Assembly (NCBI RefSeq): GCF_028737255.1
Contig: NZ_JAQZAN010000027.1
Coordinates: forward strand, 1-64,000
Direction of reading: 5' to 3'
Source: Actinomycetospora straminea
Lineage (GTDB): Bacteria > Actinomycetota > Actinomycetes > Mycobacteriales > Pseudonocardiaceae
Length of the DNA: 64,000 bases
Below the pieces are notes generated by a model. That model was given only the letters and a program-made list of their open reading frames with translations, was not told where the DNA came from and did no database searches. Numbering within the stretch: position 1 is the stretch's first letter; the number at the start of each line of letters is the position of its first letter. Made by a program: the position numbers and the translations under genes. Positions 9,323-19,123 of this stretch are shown one piece after another.

Positions 9323-12300
9323 GTGGGTGCGCGCACCTGGCTCGGCGAGTGGCCGATCTTCCGGCAGGCCACCGGGCCCGACCCGCTCGGACGCGGCGCC
9401 GCCGTGCAGAGCCCCCGCACACAGGCCCTGGGGCCACGGACCGCGGACGCCGACGAGGTCGTCAAGTCCGTCTGCCCGTACTGCGCCGTCGGTTGCGGGC
9501 AGAACATCTACGTGCGCGACGGGCGCGTCACCCAGATCGAGGGCGACCCCGACTCGCCGGTCTCCCGCGGGCGCCTGTGCCCCAAGGGCTCCGCGTCGAC
9601 GTCGCTCGTGACCTCCCCGACGCGCGTGACGACCGTGCGCTACCGGCGCCCGTACGCCACCGAGTGGGAGGACCTCGACCTCGACACGGCGGTCGACATG
9701 ATCGCCGACCGCGTCATCGACGCCCGCCGGCGCGGGTGGCAGGACACCGACGACGACGGCCGCGTCCTGCGGCGCACCCTGGGCTTCTCCAGCCTGGGCG
9801 GCGCGACGCTGGACAACGAGGAGAACTACCTCATCAAGAAGCTGTTCATGGCGCTCGGCGCGATCCAGGTGGAGAACCAGGCGCGCATTTGACACAGCGC
9901 CACCGTCCCCGGTCTGGGGACCAGCTTCGGTCGTGGCGGCGCCTCGAACTTCCAGCAGGACCTGCAGCACAGCGACTGCATCGTCATCGAGGGCTCGAAC
10001 ATGGCGGAGGCCCACCCGGTGGGCTTCCAGTGGGTCATGGAGGCGAAGCGCCGCGGCGCCACGGTCATCCACGTCGACCCGCGGTTCACGCGCACCAGCG
10101 CGGTGGCCGACCTGCACGTGCCGTTCCGGGCGGGCGCGGACATCGCCTTCCTCGGCGGGCTCATCCACTACGTGCTGGACAACGAGCTCGACTTCCGCGA
10201 GTACGTCACGACCTTCACGAACGCGGCCGAGATCGTCGGCGAGGACTTCGCCGACGCGGACGCCACGGGCATCTTCTCGGGCTACGACCCCGAGACCGGG
10301 CGCTACGACCCGATCTCCTGGCAGATGGAGGGCGGGGGTTACGAGGCGCCGGCGGCCGGGATGCGCGACCACTGGGAGCCCGAGTTGCGCGAGCACCACG
10401 CCGCGCACGCCTCGGACACCGCCGGTGGCGCGGGCGAGCAGGCCCACGCCCCCGCCGACCCGCCGCGCGACGACACCCTCCAGCACCCGCGCTGCGTCTA
10501 CCAGGTGCTCAAGCGGCACTACGCGCGCTACACGCCCGAGGCGGTCGCGTCGGTGTGCGGGATGTCGACCGAGCAGTTCCTGGAGGTCGCCCGCGCGATC
10601 ACGAGGAACTCCGGCCGTGACCGCACCACGGCGTGGGTGTACTCGGTGGGCTGGACCCACCACACCGTCGGCGCGCAGTACATCCGCGCGGCGGCGATCC
10701 TGCAGACGCTGCTGGGCAACATGGGCCGTCCCGGCGGCGGCATCCTCGCGCTGCGGGGGCACGCGTCCATCCAGGGCTCGACGGACATCCCGACGCTCTA
10801 CGACCTGCTGCCGGGCTACATCCCCATGCCCAACGCGCACCTGCACGAGGACCTGCGGAGCTTCCTCGACGCGGACGCCGCGAAGACCGGGTTCTGGGGT
10901 CACATGGACGCCTACCTGGTCAGCCTGCTCAAGGCGTGGTGGGGCGACGCGGCGACGCCGGAGAACGACTTCGCGTTCGGGTACCTGCCGCGCCTGACCG
11001 GCAACCACGGCACGTACGGGATCGTCCGCGACCAGATCGACAAGAAGACCTTCGGTTACTTCCTCGTCGGCGAGAACCCGGCGATCGGGCACGCCAACGG
11101 CAAGATGCAGCGCCTGGGGCTCGCGAACCTCGAGTGGCTCGTCGTCCGCGACATGCAGATGATCGAGTCGGCGTCGTTCTGGAAGGACGGCCCGGAGATC
11201 GAGACCGGGGAGCTGCGCACCGAGGACATCGGCACCGAGGTCTTCTTCCTGCCGTGCGCCAACCACACCGAGAAGTCGGGCACGTTCACCAACACCCAGC
11301 GGCTGCTGCAGTGGCGCCGCGAGGCGGTGCACCCGCCGGGTGACGCCCGCTCGGAGCTGCACTTCTACTTCCACCTCGGCAAGCGGATCCGGGAGAAGCT
11401 CGCCGGCTCGACCGACGAGCGCGACCGCCCGCTGCTCGACCTGACCTGGGACTACCCGACGTTCGGCGTGCACGCCGAGCCGGACCCGGAGTCGGTGCTC
11501 GCCGAGATCAACGGCTTCGACGCCGACGGCGACCACCTGTCGAGCTACACGCAGATGAAGGCCGACGGGTCGACGTCGGCCGGCTGCTGGATCTACACCG
11601 GGGTGTTCAAGGACGGCGTCAACCAGGCCGACCGGCGCACGCCCGGCTCCGAGCAGGACTGGGTCGCGGCGGAGTGGGGCTGGGCGTGGCCCGCCAACCG
11701 GCGCACGCTCTACAACCGCGCGTCCGCCGACGCCGACGGCAGGCCGTGGAGCGAGCGCAAGGCCTACGTGTGGTGGGACGCCGAGCAGGGCTCGTGGACC
11801 GGCCACGACGTCCCCGACTTCGAGGCGACGAAGCCGCCGTCGTACCGGCCGCCGGAGGGTGCGCACGCCGAGGACGCCCTGTCGGGCACCGACGCGTTCA
11901 TCATGCAGGCCGACGGGAAGGCGTGGCTCTACGCGCCGACCGGGCTCGCGGACGGCCCGATGCCCACGCACTACGAGCCCGTCGAGTCCCCGGTGGCGAA
12001 CCTCCTGCACGACCAGCAGGACAACCCGGCCCGCGAGGACATCGACCGGGCGTGGAACCGGCTGAACCCGGCCATGTCGGAGACGTATCCCTACGTCTTC
12101 CTGACCTACCGGCTCACCGAGCACCACACCGCGGGCGGCATGAGCCGATTCCTGGGCTACCTCTCCGAGCTCCAGCCGGAGTTCTTCTGCGAGGTCTCCC
12201 CCGCCCTGGCCCGCGAACGGGGCCTCGAGCACCTCGGGTGGGCCACGCTGATCTCGGCGCGGACCGCGATCGAGGCCCGCGTCGTCGTGACCGAGCGCAT

Positions 12301-12556
12301 GAAGCCGCTGCGCATCGGGGACCACGTGGTGCACCAGATCGGACTGCCCTACCACTGGGGGTCCAACGGCCTGTCCCAGGGCGACCCGGCGAACGACCTG
12401 CTCGGCGTCGTCATGGACCCCAACGTCCACATCCAGGAGTCGAAGGTGGCGACCTGCGACATCCAGCCCGGGCGTCGACCTCGCGGACCCGCGCTGCTCG
12501 AGTTCGTCGAGTCCTACCGGCGCAAGGCCGGGGTGGAGCCGGGAGGCATCACGTGA
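9323..12556 (+). CDS. fdhA: Formate dehydrogenase catalytic (alpha) subunit, selenocysteine-containing
   Basis: This molybdopterin enzyme oxidises formate to CO2. It is 1077 residues if UGA at 9890-9892 is read as selenocysteine (Sec190). Both parts lie in the same frame, and the context NQARI-Sec-HSATVPGLG matches the active site of selenium-type formate dehydrogenases. The N-terminus binds a 4Fe-4S cluster (Cys51, Cys54, Cys58, Cys86, followed by PKG). The C-terminus carries the MGD-binding region. A SECIS hairpin follows the UGA. I chose GTG 9323, 50 bases after tRNA-Sec, with GGGGG about 8 bases upstream. No twin-arginine signal is apparent, so the location is uncertain. The stop overlaps the next start (GTGA). 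The insertion at about residues 355-380 is rich in His/Ala. Confidence 0.95.
9890..9926 (+). promoter_or_regulatory. SECIS element directing selenocysteine insertion
   Basis: Just after the UGA, GTCCCC (9905-9910) and GGGGAC (9916-9921) form a perfect 6-bp stem closing the loop GGTCT (9911-9915). GGUCU is the SelB-recognised apical loop of the E. coli fdhF SECIS. Here it lies at bases 19-23 after the UGA, the same offset as in fdhF. Confidence 0.93.
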
Positions 12557-13647
12557 CCAACGTCTTCGACCGGGCGGGCGGGAAGGTCTGGGACGCGTTC
12601 TCCGGGACCACGCCGTCGCTGTCCGGGCCGCTGCCGGACCCCTCGACCGACGCGGGCTGGTCGGGCGATCACCCCAAGCGGGTGGGCTTCTTCACCGACA
12701 CCTCGGTGTGCATCGGCTGCAAGGCCTGCGAGGTGGCGTGCAAGGAGTGGAACCTGGTGCCCGACGACGGCACCGACGCCTCCGACCTCTACCGCCTCAC
12801 CGGGATGTCGTACGACAACACCGGTGACCTCGGCGCCTCGTCGTGGCGGCACGTGGCGTTCATCGAGGACGTCCGCCCGCACGGCACGGCGACGCCCGCG
12901 CACGGTGGTCAGCAGACCGGTTTCCTGCCCGCCGGGCTGCCCGCGGTGCACGGCGGGGGCAACGGCCACACGCCGCGCGACGCCGCGACGGCGCCGCCCG
13001 ACGGCGGGACCGTCGATCTCCTCGCACTGCTCCCGGACAGCGGCGCGCACGGCCAGCAGACCCCCGACGACGAGCGCGACGTGCGCTGGCTGATGTCATC
13101 GGACGTCTGCAAGCACTGCACGCACGCCGGGTGCCTGGACGTCTGCCCGACCGGCGCGCTCTTCCGCACCGAGTTCGGCACGGTCGTCGTGCAGGACGAC
13201 ATCTGCAACGGCTGCGGCTACTGCGTGCCGTCGTGCCCCTACGGCGTCATCGACGTGCGCGAGTCCGACGGCGGCGCCCACAAGTGCACGCTCTGCTACG
13301 ACCGGCTCGGCGAGGGCCTCGAGCCGGCGTGCGCGAAGGCGTGCCCGACGAACTCCATCCAGTTCGGCGACCTCGACGAGCTGCAGGCCGCGGCCGACGC
13401 CCGCCTCGCCGAGCTGCACGGACGCGGCGTCCAGGAGGCGCGGCTCTACGGGCGCGACCCCGACGACGGGGTCGGCGGCGACGGGGCGTTCTTCCTGCTG
13501 CTCGACGAGCCGGAGGTCTACGGGCTGCCGCCGGACCCGATCGTCACCACCCGGGACCTGCCCGAGATGTGGCGCAACGCGGCGCTCACGGCGGTCGGCC
13601 TCGGTGCGGCCGTCGTCGCGGCGTTCTGGAAGGGAGGTCGGCGGTGA
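12553..13647 (+). CDS. fdhB: Formate dehydrogenase iron-sulphur (beta) subunit
   Basis: This 364-residue electron-transfer subunit has four cysteine clusters for 4Fe-4S centres: CIGCKACEVAC near residue 56, CKHCTHAGCLDVCP, CNGCGYCVPSCP and CTLCYDR with CAKACP. A His/Gly/Pro-rich insertion sits between clusters one and two. The C-terminal segment LTAVGLGAAVVAAFW is a single membrane anchor, as in FdnH/FdoH. Its GTG overlaps the fdhA stop (GTGA) and is preceded by GGGAGG, so it is translationally coupled. It should pass electrons from the catalytic subunit to the NrfD-like subunit. Confidence 0.95.
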   Translation: MTNVFDRAGGKVWDAFSGTTPSLSGPLPDPSTDAGWSGDHPKRVGFFTDTSVCIGCKACEVACKEWNLVPDDGTDASDLYRLTGMSYDNTGDLGASSWRHVAFIEDVRPHGTATPAHGGQQTGFLPAGLPAVHGGGNGHTPRDAATAPPDGGTVDLLALLPDSGAHGQQTPDDERDVRWLMSSDVCKHCTHAGCLDVCPTGALFRTEFGTVVVQDDICNGCGYCVPSCPYGVIDVRESDGGAHKCTLCYDRLGEGLEPACAKACPTNSIQFGDLDELQAAADARLAELHGRGVQEARLYGRDPDDGVGGDGAFFLLLDEPEVYGLPPDPIVTTRDLPEMWRNAALTAVGLGAAVVAAFWKGGRR

Positions 13648-14732
13648 CCGACACCAACCCGGCCGAGATCCCGACCCGGTTCGGGCACGACGAGGGCCGC
13701 GAGGCCGACCGCGGCAGCGAGCGGCGCGGGCGGGGACGCAAGGGCGAGCAGCTGCAGGTCCCCGAGGCCGAGTTCCGCTCGTACTACGGCCGCCCGATCA
13801 TCAAGGCGCCGGTGTGGAAGAACCCGGACGTCCCGCTGTACCTGTTCCTCGGTGGGCTCGCCGCGACGTCGGCCGGGCTCGGCGCGCTCGGCGGGGCGAC
13901 GGACCGCCCGACGCTGCGGCGCACGGGACGCCTGGCCGCGGCCGGCGGGGCGGTCGGCGGCACCGTGTTCCTCGTCCACGACCTGCACCGCCCGTCCCGG
14001 TTCCTGCACATGCTGCGGGTCTTCAAGCCGACCTCGCCGCTGTCGGTCGGCACCTGGATCCTCTCGCCGTTCGCGACCTTCGCCGCGGCGACCGCGGCCG
14101 CCGAGGTGGTGGAGCCGTCCCTGCGCCGGCGTGGCGCCCACGGGCTCGCGCGCGTCGTCCGGCGCGCGGGCAACGCCTCCGGGGCCGCGTCCGCGGTCAT
14201 CGGCCCGGCGCTCGGCACCTACACCGCGGTGCTGTTCTCGAACACCGCGGTGCCGACCTGGCACGAGGCGCACCGCCACCTGCCGATCGTGTTCGCCGGC
14301 AGCGCGGCGGCGGCCGGCGGCGGGATGGGGCTGGTCGGGTCGTCGGTCCGCGACAACGTGCCCGCGGCGCGGCTGGCCGTGGCGGGCGCCGCGGTGGAGC
14401 TCGCCGCGGGCGAGGTCATGGAGCGCCAGCTGGGCCTGCTCGGCGACGTGTACCGGAAGGGCCGGGCGCACACGCTGATGCGCGCGTCGAAGGCGTGCCT
14501 CGCCGCCGGGGCCGTCGGGACCCTGCTGGGCCGGCGTCGTCGCTGGTCGGCGGCCCTGTCCGGGCTGGCGCTGATGGCGGGCTCGGCGCTGACGCGGTTC
14601 GGCGTGTTCGACGCGGGCATCGCCTCGGCGAACGATCCGGCCCACATCGTCGTCCCGCAGCGAGAGCGCCTCGAGCAGCGGCGCTCGACGATGGACCAGG
14701 ACGTGGCCCCGCCGGACCGCACCTTCGCCTGA
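13644..14732 (+). CDS. NrfD-like membrane subunit of formate dehydrogenase
   Basis: This 362-residue protein has a charged N-terminal 65 residues followed by about eight hydrophobic helices, typical of NrfD/PsrC quinone-interacting membrane subunits. Here NrfD probably replaces the cytochrome b subunit of FDH-N and carries electrons to or from the quinone pool. GTG overlaps the fdhB stop (GTGA) with AAGGGAGG upstream. With the two preceding genes it forms a three-gene coupled operon. Confidence 0.88.
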   Translation: MTDTNPAEIPTRFGHDEGREADRGSERRGRGRKGEQLQVPEAEFRSYYGRPIIKAPVWKNPDVPLYLFLGGLAATSAGLGALGGATDRPTLRRTGRLAAAGGAVGGTVFLVHDLHRPSRFLHMLRVFKPTSPLSVGTWILSPFATFAAATAAAEVVEPSLRRRGAHGLARVVRRAGNASGAASAVIGPALGTYTAVLFSNTAVPTWHEAHRHLPIVFAGSAAAAGGGMGLVGSSVRDNVPAARLAVAGAAVELAAGEVMERQLGLLGDVYRKGRAHTLMRASKACLAAGAVGTLLGRRRRWSAALSGLALMAGSALTRFGVFDAGIASANDPAHIVVPQRERLEQRRSTMDQDVAPPDRTFA

Positions 14733-14770
14733 CGTCGGTACTGCCCCGCGCGGGTGGCGGCCGGCGCTCA

Positions 14771-14788
14771 CGCCGCCGTCGGGCGGCG
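14771..14788 (+). terminator. GC-rich hairpin between the fdh genes and the permease
   Basis: CGCCGCC and GGCGGCG form a 7-bp stem with a GTCG loop. No T-tract follows, so termination is only possible, not shown. It lies 38 bases after the NrfD-like stop. Confidence 0.25.
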
Positions 14789-14811
14789 GCGTCGCCGTCG
14801 TGTGACGATCG

Positions 14812-15915
14812 GTGGCCGTGACGGACGCGCGGGTCGAGGTGCGGCGCCGGACGGGGCCGCCGCCGTGGGCGGTGCTGGCGGGGTTCGCGGTACTGGTCGT
14901 CGGGGGCCTGCTGTGGGCGAAGTGGGCGCCGTACTGGGTGAAGGTCCCGTCGGTGGCGGGCTCGCACTCGCTCGGACCGTCCATCCTCACCGGCGGGGAG
15001 CCCGCCCCGCCCGGGGTGTCGCTGGGTGCCGGCGTGGAGTTCGCCGGCACGTACTTCCTGGCGATCTGGCCCGCGCTCGTCGTCGGGCTCGTGCTGGCGG
15101 CGGCGGTGCGGGTCGCCCTGCCCTCCGCGTGGATCGCCCGGGTGTTCGGCGCGGGCGTGCGCGGCGGTGTGCGCGGGAGCGCGCTGGCCCTGCCGTCGCT
15201 GATGTGCTCGTGCTGCGCCGCGCCGGTCGCGGTCGGGCTGCGGCGGCGTGCCGCGGACCTGACCGCGACGCTCGCGTACTGGCTCGCGAACCCCGCGCTC
15301 AACCCTGTCGTCCTCGCTTTCTGCGCCTTCGTCCTGCCGTGGCCGTGGACCGTGCTGCGCGCGGCCGCCGGGGTCGCGGTCGTCGTCGCGGCGGTCGCGC
15401 TCGGCCGGTGGTGGGCGCGGCGCGCCCCCGGCGACGCCGTGGTGGACGCCGCCGACGTCGTCGGTGTCGCCGAGGAGCCCTCGGCGGACGGCCGCCCGCT
15501 GGTCGTGCGCTTCCTGCGGGCGCTCGGCGGGCTCGCCGTCCGATTGCTGCCCGAGTACCTGCTGCTCGTCGTCGCCCTGGGCGCGTTCCGCGGCGTGCTG
15601 TTCCCGGTCGGCGCGTCGTGGCTGACGGGCACGGGGGTCGTGCTCGCCGTCGTCGCGGTCGTCCTGCTGGCCGTCGCCGGGACGCTGCTGCCGATCCCGA
15701 CCGGCGCCGAGGTCGCGGTGGTGGTGGCGCTGCTCGCGGTGGGGGTGTCCGGGCCACTGGCCGCGGCGCTGCTCGTCACCCTGCCCGCGGTGAGCCTGCC
15801 GTCGCTGCTCATGGTGCGCAGCGCCTTCCCGCGCCGGCTGCTCGTCGCCGTCACCGGATCGGTCGTCGCCGTCGGCCTGCTGACCTCGGCGGGGGCGTGG
15901 GCCGTCGGCCTGTGA
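14812..15915 (+). CDS. Permease of the ArsP/YraQ (PF03773-like) type with CSCC motif
   Basis: This 367-residue protein has about ten predicted membrane helices and resembles the ArsP_1 permease family. The first conserved block contains SLMCSCCAAPVAVGLRRR, a Cys-rich variant of the family's CSCG-P motif, followed by LANPALNPVVL. The repeat-like second half has GTLLPIPTGAEVAVVV. Family members export organoarsenicals or move other soft metal(loid)s. Position between formate dehydrogenase and selA-selB suggests a selenium-related substrate, which is inference. The GTG start at 14812 is one of two close options (also 14818). selA follows after 7 bases. Confidence 0.75.
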   Translation: MAVTDARVEVRRRTGPPPWAVLAGFAVLVVGGLLWAKWAPYWVKVPSVAGSHSLGPSILTGGEPAPPGVSLGAGVEFAGTYFLAIWPALVVGLVLAAAVRVALPSAWIARVFGAGVRGGVRGSALALPSLMCSCCAAPVAVGLRRRAADLTATLAYWLANPALNPVVLAFCAFVLPWPWTVLRAAAGVAVVVAAVALGRWWARRAPGDAVVDAADVVGVAEEPSADGRPLVVRFLRALGGLAVRLLPEYLLLVVALGAFRGVLFPVGASWLTGTGVVLAVVAVVLLAVAGTLLPIPTGAEVAVVVALLAVGVSGPLAAALLVTLPAVSLPSLLMVRSAFPRRLLVAVTGSVVAVGLLTSAGAWAVGL

Positions 15916-15922
15916 GCGCACA

Positions 15923-17221
15923 ATGGGCGCCGTGAGCGACGATCACCGCCGCCGGGTGCCGCGGACCGACACGGTGCTCGCCGACGCGCGGCTGGAGCCG
16001 GCGCTGGCGACGCTGGGGCGCGCGCGTGTCAAGGAGGTCGTCGTCGCCGCGCAGGGCCGGGCGCGGGCCGGGGAGATCGCGCCGGAGGCCGTGGCCGACG
16101 AGGTCGTCGCCTCCCTCCCCCGCACGGCCGCGAGCATGCGCCCCGTCCTCAACGCCACCGGGGTGCTGCTGCACACGAACCTGGGGCGCGCGCCGCTGTC
16201 CGCGGCCGCCCGGGACGCGCTGGACGCGGCCGCCGGCACGACCGACGTCGAGCTCGACCTGGCCACGGGCGGGCGGGGGCGTCGCGGCGCGGGGGCGCTC
16301 GCCGCGCTCGCGGCCGCGGTGCCCGACGCGGGCGGGGTGCACGTCGTCAACAACGGGGCCGCGGCGCTGATCCTGGCGGCGACGGCGCTGGCCGGCGGCG
16401 GGCGGGAGATCGTCATCGCGCGCGGCGAGATGGTCGAGATCGGCGACGGGTTCCGGCTGCCCGACCTGCTCGAGTCGACCGGCGCGCGGCTGCGCGAGGT
16501 CGGCACGACCAACCGGGTGCGGGTGGACGACTACGCGGACGCGATCGGCCCGCAGACCGGCATGGTCCTCAAGGTCCACCCCTCGAACTTCGTCGTCACG
16601 GGCTTCACGTCGTCGGTGCCGGCGTCGGCGCTGACCGGGCTGGGCGTGCCCGTCGTCGCCGACATCGGGTCCGGGCTCCTCGCGCCGCACCCGCTGCTGC
16701 CCGACGAGCCCGACGCGGCCACCGAGCTGCGCGGCGGGGTGCCGCTGGTGACGGCGTCCGGGGACAAGCTGCTCGGCGGGCCGCAGGCCGGGCTGCTGCT
16801 CGGCGACGCCGACCTCGTCCACCGGCTGCGCCGCCACTCCCTCGCGCGGGCGCTGCGCGTCGACAAGCTGACCCTGGCGGCGCTCGAGGCGACGCTGCGC
16901 GGGCCGGAGCCGCCGGTGCGCGCGATGCTCGCCGCGGACCTGGCCTCGCTGCGCGCGCGGGCCGCCGAGGTGGCCGCGGCGATCGGGGAGCCGGCGGCGG
17001 CGGTCGACTGCGCCGCGCAGGTCGGCGGCGGCGGCGCGCCGGGGGTCGAGCTGCCGAGCGCCGGGGTGGCCCTGCCGTCGTCGCTGGCGTCGGCGTTGCG
17101 TCTCGGGTCCGACCCCGTGGTGGCGCGCGTCGAGCAGGGCCGGTGCGTGCTGGACCTGCGGTCGGTGCCGCCGTCGGAGGACCCGCGGCTGGTGGTGGCG
17201 GTGCGGGCGGCCCTGCCGTGA
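15923..17221 (+). CDS. selA: L-seryl-tRNA(Sec) selenium transferase
   Basis: This PLP enzyme converts seryl-tRNA(Sec) to selenocysteinyl-tRNA(Sec) using selenophosphate. It has 432 residues, with the SelA signature NATGVLLHTNLGRAPL at 77-92, VGTTNR at 193-198 and the PLP lysine in SGDKLLGGPQ (Lys282). ATG 15923 is 7 bases after the permease stop. A GTG at 15932 is equally plausible, since CACAAT ends 7 bases before it. The stop overlaps the selB start (GTGA). selD is not in this window and must be elsewhere. Confidence 0.96.
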   Translation: MGAVSDDHRRRVPRTDTVLADARLEPALATLGRARVKEVVVAAQGRARAGEIAPEAVADEVVASLPRTAASMRPVLNATGVLLHTNLGRAPLSAAARDALDAAAGTTDVELDLATGGRGRRGAGALAALAAAVPDAGGVHVVNNGAAALILAATALAGGGREIVIARGEMVEIGDGFRLPDLLESTGARLREVGTTNRVRVDDYADAIGPQTGMVLKVHPSNFVVTGFTSSVPASALTGLGVPVVADIGSGLLAPHPLLPDEPDAATELRGGVPLVTASGDKLLGGPQAGLLLGDADLVHRLRRHSLARALRVDKLTLAALEATLRGPEPPVRAMLAADLASLRARAAEVAAAIGEPAAAVDCAAQVGGGGAPGVELPSAGVALPSSLASALRLGSDPVVARVEQGRCVLDLRSVPPSEDPRLVVAVRAALP

Positions 17222-19008
17222 GGGTCGTGGCGACCGCCGGGCACGTCGACCACGGGAAGTCGACGCTGGTCCGCGCGCTGACCGGGATGGAGCCCGACCG
17301 CTGGGCCGAGGAGCGCCGGCGCGGCATGACGATCGACCTCGGCTTCGCGTGGACGACGCTGCCCGGCTCCGCCGAGCCGGTCGCCTTCGTCGACGTCCCG
17401 GGCCACGAGCGGTTCGTGACGCAGATGCTCGCCGGGGTGGGCCCGGTGCCGGCGACGATGTTCGTCGTCGCGGCGGACTCGGGGTGGATGCCGCAGTCGA
17501 CCGAGCACCTCGACGCCCTCGACGCGCTCGGGGTGCGCGACGGGCTGCTCGTCGTCACCCGCAGCGACCTGGCCGACCCGGAGCTCGCGCGGGACGAGGC
17601 GCTGGAGCACCTCGCGGAGTCGTCGCTGGGGCGGCTGCCGGCGGTGTGCGTGTCGGGGGCGACCGGCGCCGGGCTGGACGAGCTGCGCTCCGCGCTGTCG
17701 GCGCTGGTGGGCGGGCTGCCGGCGCCGGACCTCGACGCCGACGTGCGCCTGTGGGTCGACCGCGCGTTCACCGTGCGGGGCGCGGGCACCGTGGTGACCG
17801 GGACGCTCGGGGCCGGGACGATCCACGTCGGCGACGAGCTGGCGCTCGGGTCGCGGACGGTGACCGTGCGCGGGCTGCAGGCGCTGGGCGAGAGCGTCGA
17901 CCCGGTGGCGGCCGTCGCGCGGGTGGCGCTGAACCTGCGCGGGGTGGGCCTCGACGAGGTCGGGCGCGGCGACGCGCTGACGACGCCCGGGAAGTGGCTG
18001 CGCTCCGACGTCGTCGACGTGCGGGTGGGGCCGCCGCGCGGCGCCGACGTCGCGGTCGACCTGCCGCAGCAGGTGATGCTGCACGTCGGGTCGGCGGCGG
18101 TGGCGGCACGGGTGCGGCCGCTGTCCACCGAACCCGGCGCCGAGCGGATGGTGCGGCTGACGCTGCGCGAACCGCTGCCGCTGCGGCCCGGCGACCACGC
18201 CCTGCTCCGGGACCCGGGCGCGCACCGCGTGCTGGGCGGGGTGACGGTGCTCGACGTCCGGCCGCCCGCGCTGCGGCGGCGCGGCGCGGCGCGGGCGCGG
18301 GCCGGGGAGCTCGCGGCGACCGACGGGACGCCGGACGCCCTCGGGGAGCTGGCGCGGCGGCACCTCATGCAGCGCGACGAGCTGGTGGCGCTCGGGGCGT
18401 CGGTGCCCGACGAGATCCCGTCGGCGGGCGGGTGGCTGGTCGACCCGGGATGGTTGCCGACGCTGGCGTCGCGGCTGGTGGCGGCGGTCGCCGCGCACGC
18501 GGAGGCGCAGCCGCTCGACGCGGGCCTGCCGGCGAAGGCCGCGGCGCGGGCGCTGGAGCTGCCCGAGCCGCGCCTGCTCGACCTCGTGCTCGCCGAGCCG
18601 GGCGCGTCGTCGCTGGTCGCGGCGGGCGGGCGGATCCGGTCGCGGGACGCCGGCGGGCTGCCCGAGGGGGTGCGGGCGGCCGTGGCGACGGTGCGCTCGG
18701 AGCTGGCGGAGGCGCCCTTCGCGGCACCCGAGGCCCACCGGCTCGCCGAGCTGGGCCTGCGCACCCGCGAGCTGGGCGCGGCGGTGCAGGCGGGCGCGCT
18801 GCTGAAGGTGGGCGACGGGATCTACCTGGCGCCCGACGCGGTGGACGTGGCCGTGGCCCGGCTCGCCGGCCTGCCCTCGCCGTTCACGCTGTCCGAGGCC
18901 CGCCAGGCGCTGGGCACGACACGACGCGTGGCGGTGCCGCTGCTGGAGTACCTCGCCCGCCAGGGCCGCACCCGCCGCGACGACGAGGGCCGGCACGCCC
19001 TGCGCTGA
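17218..19008 (+). CDS. selB: Selenocysteine-specific elongation factor
   Basis: SelB carries Sec-tRNA(Sec) to ribosomes paused at UGA and binds the SECIS hairpin. The protein has 596 residues. GTP-binding motifs are GHVDHGKST (residues 8-16), DVPGHERF (59-66) and TRSD, which replaces the usual NKxD. EF-Tu-like barrel domains follow, then a winged-helix C-terminal region (about residue 360 onward) for SECIS binding. The start GTG overlaps the selA stop, so the pair is coupled. tRNA-Sec, target gene and SelA/SelB lie within 10 kb as one unit. Confidence 0.96.
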   Translation: MRVVATAGHVDHGKSTLVRALTGMEPDRWAEERRRGMTIDLGFAWTTLPGSAEPVAFVDVPGHERFVTQMLAGVGPVPATMFVVAADSGWMPQSTEHLDALDALGVRDGLLVVTRSDLADPELARDEALEHLAESSLGRLPAVCVSGATGAGLDELRSALSALVGGLPAPDLDADVRLWVDRAFTVRGAGTVVTGTLGAGTIHVGDELALGSRTVTVRGLQALGESVDPVAAVARVALNLRGVGLDEVGRGDALTTPGKWLRSDVVDVRVGPPRGADVAVDLPQQVMLHVGSAAVAARVRPLSTEPGAERMVRLTLREPLPLRPGDHALLRDPGAHRVLGGVTVLDVRPPALRRRGAARARAGELAATDGTPDALGELARRHLMQRDELVALGASVPDEIPSAGGWLVDPGWLPTLASRLVAAVAAHAEAQPLDAGLPAKAAARALELPEPRLLDLVLAEPGASSLVAAGGRIRSRDAGGLPEGVRAAVATVRSELAEAPFAAPEAHRLAELGLRTRELGAAVQAGALLKVGDGIYLAPDAVDVAVARLAGLPSPFTLSEARQALGTTRRVAVPLLEYLARQGRTRRDDEGRHALR

Positions 19009-19028
19009 GCCCGGTGCGAGCGGGGGGG

Positions 19029-19083
19029 TTGCCAGCGTGGCGTCCACGCTGGCACTCAACGTCAGGAAACCCCCCACGATCAC
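19029..19083. repeat. Palindrome-containing repeat, family B, left copy
   Basis: GCCAGCGTGG-CGT-CCACGCTGGC (19031-19053) forms a 10-bp hairpin, followed by ACTCAACGTC, 13 bases and CGATCAC. The same unit, inverted, lies at 20386-20441. About 52 of 55 bases agree, with one single-base indel. The two copies flank the P450 gene. A weaker relative with the same tail lies at 54092-54166. Confidence 0.85.
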
Positions 19084-19123
19084 CCGGCTTCCCCGCCGTC
19101 CCGACCCGCGCCAGGATCGCGTC

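Noticed and set aside
9890-9892. Reading the fdhA interruption as a frameshift, nonsense mutation or two genes
   Set aside because: Both halves are in one frame, the residue context is the Sec active site, a GGUCU SECIS loop follows at the right distance, and tRNA-Sec, selA and selB are adjacent.
9185-12430. A 1081-residue open frame on the reverse strand opposite fdhA
   Set aside because: Its composition (Arg, Val, Leu, Gly low complexity) shows no family motif. It is the usual shadow of a high-GC gene, while the forward strand has unmistakable formate dehydrogenase motifs.
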